From Vanessa cardui (lineage: Eukaryota; Arthropoda; Insecta; Lepidoptera; Nymphalidae): a stretch of 64,000 nt of DNA. Under the pieces are notes generated by a model that was not told where the DNA came from, ran no database searches, and saw only the letters and a program-made list of their open reading frames with translations. This document shows, piece after piece, positions 21,286-32,165 of this stretch. How positions within the stretch are numbered: the first letter of the stretch is position 1; every line of letters starts with the position of its first letter. Position numbers and translations under genes: made by a program. The stretch lies in NCBI RefSeq assembly GCF_905220365.1, contig NC_061152.1, positions 423,001-487,000 of the forward strand, read 5' to 3'.

Positions 21286-21633
21286 GTATAGTACGATAAA
21301 ATTTAGATGTAGCATCAGCAAATTCAATAAAACCGATTACTGCCGATTTACAACCAATAGAAAAAGCTCCCTATCGCGCCATTCGACGCTATTCGTCGCT
21401 ATAGATTCCCGCGTCAGTTCGACCTGAGACAGCGAGTGCGTGTAAAGCGACGCGTCGAATTGACGAATATATTAGGTCGTATGATATTACAAGTTACTGC
21501 GTTTGTGTAAAGATCATATTCACACAAGAAATATATATATATATATTGATAATTTGGGATGGCGTACTCAATTCGGTTGTGATCGGTTTTACGAAATTTG
21601 CCGATGCTACATCTAAGTCGTGTCGTACTACTA
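21286..21633 (+). mobile_element. MITE-H, full length
   Basis: AGTACGATAAAATTTAGATG left, GCTACATCTAAGTCGTGTCG then TACTA right. The inner CGACGCTATTCGTCGCTATA block is shared by all copies. Confidence 0.85.
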
Positions 21634-21865
21634 GTATGACTAATGGGTCACCCACCCAAACTTGGTCAAAGCATTCCAAAACCCTCAAAATTAAGTCGTT
21701 AATTTAAATTGAATAGTTTGTAATAATTTCGATCGTTTGAAAAGATTTCGTACAAAGATATTTTAATTAAGGAATTGTTGAGTTTGTTACTGTAGTCTGA
21801 GTTATAGGGGAAACGAATGCCTTGTATTTGATACCAGTAAAAATTGGTACTTTGATTCTACATGA

Positions 21866-22176
21866 GCTGAGATGACCCAGCGGTTAGAACGCGTGCATCT
21901 TAACCGATGATCGCGGGTTCAAACCCAGACAAGCACCACCATATATATGTGCTTAATTTGTTTTTATAATTCATCTCGTGATAGGTGAAGGAAAACATCG
22001 TGAGGATATCTGCATGTGTCTAATTTCATCGAAATTCTGCCACTTGTGCATTCCACCAACCCGCATTGGAACAGCGTGGTGGAATATTATATTAATACAA
22101 ACCCTCTCCTTAATGGAAGAGGAGGCCTCATCTCAGCAGTGGGAAATGTACAGGCTGTCACTTTACTTTACTTTAC
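21866..22176 (+). repeat. SINE-A, full length, 9-bp target-site duplication
   Basis: TTCTACATG at 21857-21865 and 22177-22185. B box GGTTCAAACCC; tail CTTTACTTTACTTTAC. Confidence 0.9.
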
Positions 22177-22185
22177 TTCTACATG

Positions 22186-22624
22186 TCGTGGAAAACCAAA
22201 CGTTTTGATTAAAATAAGCTTATTTGATTATTACAGTAGCGGGTAAACGTAGTGACGTCATGGAACTTTAAAGTCACGTGGGCAGAGTCGTGTTGGAGAG
22301 CATGGGGACTGGATGACGACACTTGCGTTTGAGTAACTGACCAGCCCATACCGTCAAGGCGAAACTGTCGGCTTACCTACTTAAGAACAAAGTTGTAATT
22401 CCGTAATAACACTTCTGTCGGCATACCACGTGTTATTTTAATTCATCGTGATGGACCCCGTACCATCGAACACAGAAAAGGACAATTCTATCGCTGAGCC
22501 ATCGCTGCCGCCGATATATACATAGTTTCTTGTCTCGACTGTTTGATTAGTGAATTTGCGGAGAAGAATCAGGAAGAGAGAGATTTATGACACCTATTGT
22601 GTTGATGATGTCCTGACTGATCTC
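22186..22624. other. Unassigned segment with CRE, E-box and a 24-codon ORF
   Basis: Contains GTGACGTCATGG (about 22250) and TCACGTGGG. An ATG at 22451 opens 24 codons starting MDPVPSNTEKDNSIAEP and stopping at TAG. It looks like a promoter-leader unit of either a retroelement or an unknown gene; not resolved. Confidence 0.3.
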
Positions 22625-22890
22625 AGCAATCAAAATCAAAATAAACTTTATTCAAGTAGGCTTTTATAAGAACTTTTGAATCGTCATTTTACAATTAAGT
22701 GAAGCTACCACCGGTTCGGAAAGTAGATTCCACCGAGAAGAACCGGCAAGAAACTCAGTAGTTACTCTTTTTTAACATTTAAAAAATACTAAGTCATGTT
22801 AATTAAATACAATTATTTAAATTAATTTATCCTGCTTGGAAGTCAACAGGCATTAACTCCACGCCTTTTTATCATCTATAATGGATATTT
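22625..22890 (-). repeat. LINE tail D, antisense
   Basis: CAATCAAAATCAAAATAAAC to GGAAGTCAACAGGCATTAAC and TTTTATCATCTATAATG. Confidence 0.85.
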
Positions 22891-22894
22891 TTAT

Positions 22895-23490
22895 CATCTA
22901 TGGGGGACATCTTAAAGAAGACCATCAAACGTAAGATTTTAAGGGACACCAGCCAACGCAGTATATATTATAGCACTTTAAAAATCCCGAAAGAGTTCCG
23001 ATGCAGGGATATCTGCCGTACCCACTTTCCAAGGGAGTGTTCTACGTCGGACCCTCAAACGTAGGATAGGTATCACAAACACTGAACGCCAAAACTGTGG
23101 GTTAATTTCCAGGGACACCAGCCGCAGGATATTATAACACTCACTTTCAAAATCCGGATTTTTTTAATTTATGGTATAGGTTGGCGGACGAGCATATGGG
23201 CCACCTGATGGTATGTGGTCACCATCACCCATAGACAATGACGCTGTTAGAAATATTAACTATTCCTTACATCGTCAATGTGCCACCAACCTTGGGAACT
23301 AAGATGTTATGTCCCTTGTGCCTGTAGTTACAGTGGTTCACTCACCCTTCAAACCGGAACACAAAAATACTGAGTACTGTTATTTGGCGGTAGAATAACT
23401 GATGAGTGGGCGGTACCTACCCAGACAGAAAATTTAGGTGTAAGACTAACTGCCTTACCTACTTTCCAATTGAGTGTTCAACGCTTCTAA
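22895..23490. repeat. Two diverged tandem units of an unknown repeat, second split by Rep-C
   Basis: CATCAAACGTAAGATTTTAA / CCTCAAACGTAGGATAGG, AGGGACACCAGCCAACGC / AGGGACACCAGCCGCAGG and CCCACTTTCCAAGGGAGTG / CCTACTTTCCAATTGAGTG occur in the same order twice. Rep-C (antisense, about 23160-23430) interrupts unit two. Confidence 0.6.
23160..23430 (-). repeat. Rep-C nested in the tandem repeat
   Basis: TTTATGGTATAGGTTGGCGG start, CTTGTGCCTGTAGTTACAG, GTGGGCGGTACCTACCCAG end. The first about 25 bp of Rep-C are missing. Confidence 0.85.
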
Positions 23491-23674
23491 ATTAGGGACA
23501 TTACTGAGAACCTTTCTTTTGCTCTTTAATTTCCCTGGGTTAAAGAACCTCGGGATATAAGGCTTTACCCAGACAGAATACACAACTTTATCCACCCCAA
23601 TTTTACCAGTTAAGTGATTAAAAAATTGTTCATGCCAGAATCTAAAACAGGTGCAGCGGTTTAAGTCGAGAAAA

Positions 23675-23985
23675 TATTTATTTATTTATTTAACACTTTT
23701 TTGTACACCACAATTAAAATCACAAACGATTACAGAATATACAAACTAATAAGCTAATGGTGAAACAAAAGGCGGCCTTATGGCTTATTAGCCATTTCTT
23801 CCTACCTTGGGTTAGAGGTTTGTGTTTGGAAGACACTATAGGGTGGTGCAATTTTAAATACTCTTAAAATAAATACAACCTAAACACGTACAAAAATAAA
23901 TAACAGTAATAAATATTCAATAATATTCATACACACATATATCAATATGACATATGATCACTTTTGCATTTATAATATTAGTATA
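23675..23985 (-). repeat. LINE tail N, antisense
   Basis: TTTTTTGTACACCACAATTA, then AAAGGCGGCCTTATGGCTTA and TTCCTACCTTGGGTTAGAGG. The sense version at 49590-49775 reads GGTTGCCTGGAAGAGATCGC. Confidence 0.55.
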
Positions 23986-23989
23986 TACT

Positions 23990-24255
23990 AGCTGCGCCCG
24001 CGACCTTATACGTGTTTGAATTTAACAAAAAAATATATTATTGTAGCTTAAGTTACTCCGTATTATATCAGTTATCTGCCAGTGAAAGTCCCGTCAAAAT
24101 CAATCCAGCCGTTCCAGAGATTAGCCGGAACAAACAGACCGAAAATATGTAAAAATGTTATTTTGGTATATGTACCGTGTATTCATAGGCATTGAGTAAA
24201 AAGGGCTATTTTAATATTACAAACAGACACTCCAATTTTATTATATGTATAGATT
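23990..24255 (+). repeat. LINE tail F, full length
   Basis: CTAGCTGCGCCCGCGACCTT start, ATCCAGCCGTTCCAGAG, end CCAATTTTATTATATGTATA. Confidence 0.85.
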
Positions 24256-24394
24256 CTCGATAGATGGCGCTGTTATAGAAGTGTCAAGCGTTGTCGTGTC
24301 TGTGTGTCTATAATAGATTTGATTATTACATCAGTTTTTCGTCAATGTTGTGATGACAATCGTTGCCAAGGAAATAGCAGTTTACTATGTAGCT

Positions 24395-24465
24395 GTGTCC
24401 ACGACTTCACGCGCGTTTGTATTCGACAAAAAGTTATTATTGTAGTCTAAGTTACTCCTTTATAC
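24395..24465 (+). repeat. LINE tail F, 5' fragment
   Basis: CACGACTTCACGCGCGTTTG then AGTCTAAGTTACTCC, cut by tail D. Confidence 0.6.
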
Positions 24466-24467
24466 AT

Positions 24468-25005
24468 ACAAGCACTTTTGAATCGTCATTTAACATTACG
24501 GCGACCTCCGTGGTCGAGTGTGTACACCGGTTTTCATGGGTACGCCACTCCGAGGTCCCGGGTTCGTCCGGCCGAGTCGATGTAGATTACCATTAGTTGT
24601 CTACGTCGTCTCGGGTCTGGGTGTTTGTGACGTCGTTACTTCTGATCTTCCACAACACAAGTGCTTTAGCTACTCATATTGGGTTCAGAGTAATGTATGT
24701 GATGTTGTCCAATATTTATTATTTATTTAACAACTGCATTAAGTGAAATTACCACCGATTCGGAATGTAGATTCTACCGAGAAGAACTGGCAAGAAAATA
24801 ACTCTTTTTCAACATTTAAAAATACGGACATGTTAGTCAAATACAATTATATATGTATGTAATACATCCAGCCTGGAAGTCAGCAAGTATTAGCTCCACG
24901 CTTTCTTATTGTCTGTATAATATTGTATTGAATAATATGCCTTCTCTACCAATGTATTTTTTACAAATGATTTGAATTTACGAAGCAGTGAAGTTAAAAT
25001 GTCTT
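24468..25005 (-). repeat. LINE tail D split by SINE-B
   Basis: 24468-24494 (AGCACTTTTGAATCGTCATT) continues at 24722 (AACTGCATTAAGTGAAATTA) to TTTGAATTTACGAAGCAG. Confidence 0.75.
24495..24721 (+). repeat. SINE-B nested in LINE tail D
   Basis: Head GCGACCTCCGTGGTCGAG to GATGTTGTCCAATATTTATT. The short flank ATTTAAC recurs on both sides, consistent with a target-site duplication. Confidence 0.8.
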
Positions 25006-25259
25006 TATAAACATTCATATATGTGTTTGTTTAAGAAATAACACGTTTTATTGTATGCTATATATTTCTATATGTTATGTTATAAGTACAGGATTTTGTA
25101 AGACAAAAGAGAGCTAGGATTACGTTGATAAATATAGTATCTTGATGAATTTTATATGAGATTAAAACTTTTATGTACACATGTATATATTTGATGAAAA
25201 CGAGTGTAAGATGAATCTATTATATTGTTTAAATTGTCGTAATTATTTATTAAGATATA
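25006..25259. other. Unassigned AT-rich sequence
   Basis: No frame, no repeat match and no promoter signature recognised. Confidence 0.3.
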
Positions 25260-25377
25260 GTATTTCAGCAATTCGAAGGAGCCATTTTTGATGGTGACAG
25301 GAGGGTTCGTTTGCCCAGAGGATCGGAATTGCGATTCAACGGGGAAATGCTACTAGCATTCTTGCCACCATTCTAAG

Positions 25378-25731
25378 CAATGGCGGATTTACAAACCTGC
25401 CCCTAGTAGGCTAGTAGGCGATTAAATTTTTGCCGCCCCCCAATTTTTTTACAACATTTATGATTTGTGTTCTATCGTCCTCATTACATCGGTTTTTTCC
25501 CGTTACTAGTATGATTATAAACTAGGTGATATTTCTGTCAGTTACTTAATTATTTTTCCAACCCGCTATGCAGTGACGAGTATACAGATTACGGACGTAA
25601 TGTGTACACATATAGTAATAAGCTTTTTTTATTTCTCTAAGATAATTACAAATTTGGGCTAAATTTGCCGCCCCTCTAAATCTGCTGCCCTAGGCTACAG
25701 TCTACTTAGCCTATTGGTAAATCCGCTACTG
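25378..25731 (+). mobile_element. hAT-type MITE K, complete, 8-bp target-site duplication
   Basis: ATTCTAAG at 25370-25377 and 25732-25739. Ends CAATGGCGGATTTAC and (reverse) CAGTAGCGGATTTAC, a hAT-style CAG/CTG terminus. 354 bp with no ORF. Confidence 0.92.
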
Positions 25732-25751
25732 ATTCTAAGTCAAGATATATA

Positions 25752-25978
25752 AGTAGTAAAGTAACGGAATGAAAATTACCCACTGCTGGGCTAAGGCCTC
25801 CTCTCCTATTAAGGAGAGGGTTTGGAACATATCCACGCTATTCCAATGCGGCTTGGTAGAATGCACATGTGGCAGAATTTCGATGAAATTAGAAACACGC
25901 AGGTTTCCTCACAATGTTTTCCTTCACCGAGCATGAGATGAATTATAAACACAAATTAAGCACGTATGTATAGTGGGT
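25752..25978 (-). repeat. SINE-A, antisense, head missing
   Basis: AAAGTAACGGAATGAAAATT start, CCTCTCCTATTAAGGAGAGG, stops at AAGCACGTATGTATAGTGG before the head. ATAAGTA flanks it as a 7-bp duplication. Confidence 0.85.
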
Positions 25979-26233
25979 CATAAGTAACTAATTTAATTAA
26001 TATTTGTATATATTTAAGTACTTAATGTTATTAATTAGTAATTAATATTCGAAATTATAATGTTACAAATTATTATTATAATTTGATTCAAGGTTTAGAT
26101 ATCTTGCCGGTAACTTGTTACTCTGAATTCAATTTAATATTGTTAAGTGACGTTTATGATAAATGGGTTCGTAAAAGTCTTGAATAAGTGATACATTGAT
26201 ACAGTTTAACTAATAACTCATTTCGTTAGTTCT

Positions 26234-26516
26234 TTTTTTATGGTATAGGTTGGCGGACGAGCATATGGGCCATCTAATGGTAAGTCACCATCACCCATAC
26301 ACAATGAAACTGTAAGAAATATTATCTATTCCTTACATCGTCAATGCGCCACCAACATTGGGAACTAAGATGTTATGTCCCTTTTGCCTGTAGTTACTGG
26401 AACACTCACAATTCAAACCGGAACACGATAATACTGAGTACTGTTGTTTGGCGGTAGAATAACTGATGAGTGGGTGGTACCTACCCAGACGGGCTTGCAC
26501 AAAGCCCTACCGCCAA
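26234..26516 (-). repeat. Rep-C, full length
   Basis: TTTTTTATGGTATAGGTTGG to GGGCTTGCACAAAGCCCTAC. The copy is well preserved. Confidence 0.85.
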
Positions 26517-26637
26517 GAAAATAACCAATAGGTAAAAAAGTTCATGATTTGTTTTTGTATAAATATAATTTCTATTTTTAATTTAAAGATCTTTATTTAC
26601 CGTAAAGGATTTTTGTTCAGTTTACAAGAATCCGAAG

Positions 26638-26900
26638 AGCTGAGATGGCCCAGTGGTTAGTTTAATCCAGGCTGGCACCATTATATATATGTGCTTAATT
26701 TGTTTTCTTAATTCATATCGTGCTCAGCGGTGAAGGTAAGGAAACCAGCATGTGACTAATTTCACCGAAATTCTGCCACATGTGCATTCCACCAACCCGC
26801 ATTAGAACATCGTGGTGAGATATGTTCCAAACCCTCTCCTTAATGGAAGAGGAGTCCTTATCCCAGCAGTGGGAAATTTACAGGTTGTTATTTTACTTTT
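26638..26900 (+). repeat. SINE-A with head deletion
   Basis: GCTGAGATGGCCCAGTGGTT then a jump to AATCCAGGCTGGCACC. The rest is standard to TTACAGGTTGTTATTTTAC. Confidence 0.85.
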
Positions 26901-26949
26901 CGTTTTACAATGATGCTCCAATCTCTCTATCTTTTGTTACAATGCCACG

Positions 26950-27105
26950 CTATCGGCCAATTAAAGTATAGAAAGTATGTCTGTCCTAACCTAACCTAAC
27001 CCAACCGCTGAACCGATTTTGATGAAATTTGGTATACTAATTATTTTTGTTGACACATGACAACCAATTCCAAAATCTCGAGCGACAACTAGATTAATGT
27101 AAAGC
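26950..27105 (+). repeat. LINE tail M
   Basis: ACCGCTGAACCGATTTTGAT, AAATTTGGTATACTAAT, ACACATGACAACCAATTCC. Related copies at 30700 and 54300. The CCTAA triplet run at 26987-27001 lies inside it. Confidence 0.6.
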
Positions 27106-27106
27106 T

Positions 27107-27655
27107 GCTATAGGTTTCACAAGTAGATTCTAACGAGAACCGGCAAGAAACTCAAGAGTTACTTTCTCCACCGTTCTGATTATGGACACCGACTCCAAAT
27201 ATAACAATAATTGTAACTACGTTATATAATCGTTAATCGACTTTTAAGTAGTCTATTATTTTTCATTTCATTTTACTTAAGAGGACTTTCAAAAATATGT
27301 TGAATATGCAATTATTTTTATTACTTTTTAGTGCATATTAATTTGTTTTGAAATAATGTATTATATGCAGTCGGTTTTTTTAAAATTAAAATCAAAATAA
27401 ACTTTATTCAAGTATGCTTTTACAAGCACTTTTGAAACGTCATTTAACAATTAAATGAATCTGCCAACGGTCCGGAAAGTTGTCTACCGAGAAGAACCGG
27501 CAAGAAACTCAGTAGTTACTCCTATTCAACATTTAAAAATACAATCACATTAGTTAAATACTAATAATAATAATTATTATATATGTATGTAATATATCCT
27601 GCCTGGAAGTCAACAGGTATTAACTCCACGCTTTTTTATCATCTATAAAATATTT
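27107..27655 (-). repeat. Tail D scrap, Rep-G piece, tail D copy
   Basis: 27107-27180 is tail D (AGAACCGGCAAGAAACTC in shortened form). 27183-27380 is Rep-G (CACCGACTCCAAATATAAC to GCAGTCGGTTTTTT). 27385-27655 is tail D (ATCAAAATAAACTTTATTCA to GGAAGTCAACAGGTATTAAC). Confidence 0.75.
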
Positions 27656-27974
27656 TTGTTAAATTAATATTGAGTTAAGTTTTTGTACATACCATAATTT
27701 TGAAAAAAAGCACTTATTTTTTATATGTCGCATAAAAGTCCACTTTTCACAAGCACCAAACACGTCTATCACGATCAAAGGCACCACGACAACTGATTCT
27801 ATCATAGGGGTTGGAAAATACGAGGGCGAGATCCTGACGCTAATTAAATATAAAAAAATTGACATGCGTGTAAAAAAAAAACATATTTATAATTTTGTAT
27901 TTTGAAAACGCAACGTTGAAATATATAAAACCTCATTTATAAGTTTTTTTTGTTGTTTAAATAATGTAATTTTA
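27656..27974. other. Unassigned segment with a weak coding look
   Basis: Plus-strand text from about 27751 reads APNTSITIKGTTTTDSIIG and on to GKYEGEILTLIKY without stop, with higher GC than its flanks. There is no donor and no family match. The minus frame (IESVVVVPLIVIDVFG) is equally open. Could be an old exon or a transposon scrap. Confidence 0.2.
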
Positions 27975-28215
27975 GAACCAGAAGTTAAAGTAGTTTAACC
28001 TCTAAAACAATTAACTTTACCTCATTTAAAATAACAATCAATCTACCACAATAGAAAAACATTTAGTCTACAACACAAATAACCATCAATAATCACATTA
28101 CACCGTAATAATTATATTCGCGATCTCAATGTGTCAACTACGAATCTCCCGCCTTTATTTTTTTTAAAGGGAAGTTGTGTTACTTGACGCAGATGTTGCT
28201 TGTTTATTCCACTAT
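27975..28215 (-). repeat. Unknown repeat, inverted partner of 34848-35075
   Basis: AGAACCAGAAGTTAAAGTAG at the left and CTTGACGCAGATGTTGCTTG at the right occur reverse-complemented 6.6 kb away. AT-rich with no frame. Confidence 0.65.
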
Positions 28216-28324
28216 ATTAAAAAGCGAAGATAAAAATTTACCCGGAATTTTAAATAGTTAAATTTTATATAAAGAAGCTAATTATATTATATATTATGCA
28301 AAATTAATAAAAAATATGACACAC

Positions 28325-28600
28325 TAGCGACCCGGCTTCGCGCGGATGTAATACTGACACTAAATATACTACAGAATTTGTTTATTTACGACATCACATT
28401 ACAAACTTTTTAAATTATCAGCGTTACTTTACTATGTTGTCCATGTATTATATACAAAAACCTTCCTCTCGAATCACTCTATCTGTTAAAGAAGCTACAT
28501 CAAAATTCGTTGCGTAATTCTAAAGATCTAAGCATATATATGGACACACAGCGGTAAGCGACTTTGTTTTTTACTGTGTAATGATAATAATGCCATACTA
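28325..28600 (+). repeat. LINE tail E
   Basis: TAGCGACCCGGCTTCGCGCG start, CTTCCTCTCGAATCACTC, end GGTAAGCGACTTTGTTTT. Confidence 0.85.
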
Positions 28601-28689
28601 CCTTGCATTTGACAAACATATATGTAACACTCATTACTATATATATTATGTTTACACTACAAATTACAAAAAGTCATATCATTGTTACA

Positions 28690-29230
28690 AATAGCAACGC
28701 TATTTGTACGCTTATATCTTTAAAACCACCCAACGGATTTTGATACGGTTATTATATCATATCATCAATAAATAAAGCGATCTACGAGGAAGACTCACAT
28801 GTACAATACATGCATGTTATAGTAGAAAGCGGATATTTTTTATTTTTCTACACAGATTAAAAAAAATCTTTAGATGTATTTTTTTTTATTTAAAAGTTAT
28901 ACTTATCGGACCCGCGTGAATCCGGGGCGGGAAAAACAGATAAAATAAAAATATTAAAAGGACAATGACCACGGGACCTTTAATAGAAGAATTTCCCGCT
29001 TGCAATGCGATTCCAATCCTGTGGTCGAAGATCCCAGCCCTCCTGTCACCAGTAGCATATACTATGTATGCTTAGATCTTTCAAATTACGCGACGGATTG
29101 TGATGCGGTTTTTTTTAATAGATAGAGTGATTCGAGAGGAAGGTTTTTGTTAATACATGGACAATATAGTAAAGAAACACTGATAATTTTAAAACTTTCT
29201 AATGTGATGTAAATTAACACATATTTTGTT
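28690..29230 (-). repeat. LINE tail E scraps and ORF-end L scrap
   Basis: 28690-28830 diverged tail E (ACCCAACGGATTTTGATACG), 28960-29050 antisense ORF-end L (CCAGCCCTCCTGTCACCAG), 29060-29230 tail E (ACGCGACGGATTGTGATGCG). Confidence 0.6.
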
Positions 29231-29247
29231 GTATGTTTCCGGTAGTC

Positions 29248-29445
29248 TATAAATGGTCAACATCATACATTACTCTGATCCCAATGTGAGTAGCTGTGTG
29301 TGGGAGTAGCTGTATGTGTTGTGGGAAATCAGAAACGACGGCACAAAAACACAGACAAAAGACATAGAAAACTAACGAAATTTTTCTACATCGACTCGAA
29401 ACGAACCCGGGACTTCGGAGCACACACCACTCGACCACGGAGTAC
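29248..29445 (-). repeat. SINE-B, diverged
   Basis: GGTCAACATCATACATTACT to ACACCACTCGACCACGGAG. Both open frames here are SINE translations. Confidence 0.8.
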
Positions 29446-29761
29446 ATCAACAATACGGTACAAATTTAAAATAAAGATAGTTTAAATAGTAGTCAATATA
29501 AATTTTATTTATGACGTCATGATAAAAAAAACATTTAGCGCCACAAACCGCGCCCTCAAGTAAACGACCAGAAAGGAATTTGTTTTCCACTCCCTAAGGT
29601 ACGCGGACCCCTGTGGGGTTGTATTGATATTTGATAGGGTGGCTTTAAGACCGGCGCTACACAAATATTCCTAATCGATTCCTAATTAATTTTATTCTGT
29701 AATAGAATTTAGATATAAAAGAAATCCTAACTAACGCTAACACGGAAGATTGTTTGTTGTC
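29446..29761. other. Unassigned sequence
   Basis: Contains TTTATGACGTCATGATAAA (CRE-like palindrome) near 29510. No exon or known repeat recognised. Confidence 0.3.
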
Positions 29762-30210
29762 AGAGCCGAGGTGGCCCAGTGGTTAGAACGCGCGCGTCTT
29801 AACCGATGATTGCGAGTTCAAACCCAGGCAAGCGCTGAATATTCTATTATGTGCTCGATCAAGGAAAACATCGTGAGGAAATCTACATCTAATTTCAAAG
29901 AAATTCTGCCACATGTGTATTCCAACAATCTGCATTGGAACAGCGTTTTGGAATATGTTCCAAGCCCTCTCCTTAACATAGATAACAGTTAATAGCAATA
30001 AGTGCTTTTAAATTCTGCGTTTCTTGAAACAAAAACAAATACTGCGTTTCTTGCAACAAAAACAAATACTGCGTTTCTTGCCGTTTTTTCTCGCTTGAAG
30101 CTGCTTCCCGAAACGGTGGTAGTATGTATTCCAAACCTCTCTTCAATGAGAGAGGAGGCCTTAGCCCAGTGGAAAAAATTACAGGCTGTTGTTGTTGTTT
30201 GTTTGTTACA
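29762..30210 (+). repeat. SINE-A split by a tail D-like repeat
   Basis: 29762-29985 (GAGGTGGCCCAGTGGTTAG to CCAAGCCCTCTCCTTAAC). Three copies of a GCGTTTCTTGCAACAAAAAC-type unit follow at 30015-30095. SINE-A 3' end lies at 30125-30205 with a GTTGTTGTTG tail. Confidence 0.7.
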
Positions 30211-30339
30211 TATTTATTTACAAAGGTGATCTTCGAGATTCGAAAATATCACTCACTCTGAAAACACGAAATCTCAGAAACTGTAACGCTTACAATTTTA
30301 AATATTGGCAGGTTGATTCCTTATAGGGTGTAACATCCA

Positions 30340-30625
30340 CTGTTTTTTTTATGGTATAAGTTGGCGGACGAGCATATGGGCCACCTGACGGTTAGTGGTC
30401 ACCATCACCCATAGACAATGCCGCTGTAAGAAATATTAACTATTCCTTACATCGTCAATGTGCCACCAACCTTGGGAACTAAGATGTTATGTCCCTTGTG
30501 CCTATAGTTACACTGGCTTACCCTTCAATCCGGAACACAACAATACTGAGTGCTGTTTGGCGGTAGAATAACTGATGAGATAGTACCTACCCAGACGGGC
30601 TTGCACAAAGCCCTACCACCGCTAA
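30340..30625 (-). repeat. Rep-C, full length
   Basis: TTTTTTTATGGTATAAGTTG to TTGCACAAAGCCCTACCACC. Confidence 0.85.
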
Positions 30626-30699
30626 GATGGACTTTACGAATACCAATCCCTAAAGGGCTAAATCTAATTCGATTGTGTTTTATACATTTATTTAAAATA

Positions 30700-30905
30700 G
30701 CAGTAAAATCTATATTAATAACATAAATGTGAAAGTAACTCTCTGTCTGTCTCTGTCTGTCTGTCGTTCTTTCACATCCAAACCGCTGAACCGTATTTCA
30801 TGATATTTGGTATGAAGCTAACTTGAACTCCAGAAAAGGATATAGGCTCTTTTTGAACATATGACAACCAACACCTTAAAACAAGTGAAGCCGCGGGCGA
30901 CTACT
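30700..30905 (+). repeat. LINE tail M
   Basis: TGTGAAAGTAACTCTCTGTC, a CTGTCTGTCTG microsatellite, then AACCGCTGAACCGTATTTCA and GAAGCTAACTTGAACTCC. Confidence 0.7.
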
Positions 30906-31001
30906 ATAGAAGAAAGAGAAAAAGAAACAGGTGAGATCTCTTCACATGAGAATTTCTGTCAGCAGTGTAGTGTCACCTTACTGCAAGCGTCAACAAACAA
31001 A

Positions 31002-31304
31002 CAACAACAACAACAGCCTGTAAATTCCCACTGCTGGGCTAAAGGCCTCTTCTCCCTTTGAGGAGAAGGTTTGGAACATATTACACCACGCTGTTCCAAT
31101 GCGGGTTGGTGGAATACACATGTGGCAGAATTTCTATGAAATTTGTCACATGCAGGTTTCCTCACGATGTTTTCCTTCAGCGCTGAGCACGAGATGAATT
31201 ATAAAAACAAATTAAGCACATGAATCAGCGGTGCTTGCCTGAGTTTGAACCCACAATCATCGGTTAAGATGCAAGCGTTCTAACCACTGGGCCATCTCGA
31301 CTCA
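31002..31304 (-). repeat. SINE-A, GTT-tail subfamily
   Basis: ACAACAACAACAGCCTGTAA start, CTTTGAGGAGAAGGTTTGG, head CACTGGGCCATCTCGACTC. Confidence 0.9.
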
Positions 31305-31474
31305 TGCGTCAAAGAACTTCATTCCAAAAATCGGAATATACCGTATATATGTATATCTTATTAGAAATCAGAAGCGGTATTTGGAATTAAATGAGACAAA
31401 TTCTTTAAAAATTAAAACAAATAACAATCGATAAAGATATGACAAAGCGTAAATTACGAGACACGTCTATTTGA

Positions 31475-31705
31475 CGACCGCCATGGTCGAGTGGTGTGTA
31501 CACCGGTTTTCATGGATTCGCCACTCTGAGGTTCCGGGTTCCATTCCCGGCCGAGTCGATGTAGATTACCATAAGTTTTCTATGTTGTCTTGGGTCTGGG
31601 TGTTTGTGGTACCGTCGTTACTTCTGACTTCCATAACACAAGTGCTTCAGCTACTTACATTGGGATCAGAGTAATGTATGTGATGTTGTCTCATATTTAT
31701 TTATA
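31475..31705 (+). repeat. SINE-B, full length
   Basis: GACGACCGCCATGGTCGAGT, GTTCCGGGTTCCATTCCCGG, ending GATGTTGTCTCATATTTAT. Confidence 0.9.
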
Positions 31706-32002
31706 TTTATTTATTTATTTATCTCGCCTGACATATGCAAACCGAATAGCAAGAGGCGCTTTTTTTATATGTGTTGTATTGCTGTTGGCCCTACTGGCCT
31801 TTACAGCATCACCGGTCTTTCGGGCGAGAACTAATGTCCCCTGCCCTGAGGTTGAGACTCGAGATTAAATTTAAAGTTCGTCCTGAGGGTGTCTCCTATG
31901 AGATCGCACCTCGGCTCAGAACGAAATCGGTGGGGTCAGGAGGCGCTGGTATTCAGCCACTTATGTAGCAGTGGTCACCGTAATCCCACTCTTAACTTTA
32001 GG
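31706..32002. other. Unassigned GC-richer segment, probably retroelement
   Basis: From 31725 the text CTCGCCTGACATATGCAAAC to GAGATCGCACCTCGGCTCAG has higher GC and two overlapping short frames (31590-31868, 31771-31968) but no conserved motif. I take it as decayed retroelement ORF or UTR. Confidence 0.3.
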
Positions 32003-32165
32003 AATCAAATCAAATCAAAATAAACTTTAATCAAGTAGGCTTTTACAAGCACTTTTGAATCGTCATTTTACAATGAAGTGAAGCTACCACCGGTTCGGAA
32101 AGTAGATTCTACCGAGAAGAACCGGCAAGAAACTCAGTAGTTACTCTTTTTTAACATTTAAAATC
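32003..32165 (-). repeat. LINE tail D
   Basis: ATCAAATCAAATCAAAATAA to CAAGAAACTCAGTAGTTAC. Confidence 0.85.

Larger units (their letters stand above)
25260..26050 (+). repeat. ORF-end L copy interrupted by hAT MITE K and by SINE-A
   Basis: 25285-25377 (GGTGACAGGAGGGTTCGTTT) continues at 25740 (TCAAGATATATAAGTA) and again at about 25979 (ATAAGTAACTAATTTAATT). Each break holds one younger insertion. Confidence 0.8.

Noticed and set aside
24518..24730. Recurrent MCTPVFMGTPLRGPGFVRPS-type proteins (also 15806, 36067, 37431, 63270)
   Set aside because: Translations of SINE-B.
26986..27001. Telomeric CCTAA repeats
   Set aside because: Only three units, inside a LINE tail M; far too short for a telomere or telomeric array.
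27659..27865. 68-codon minus ORF (VVVVPLIVIDVFG)
   Set aside because: Both strands are open here and neither has matching splice sites or a recognisable domain; kept only as an unassigned segment.
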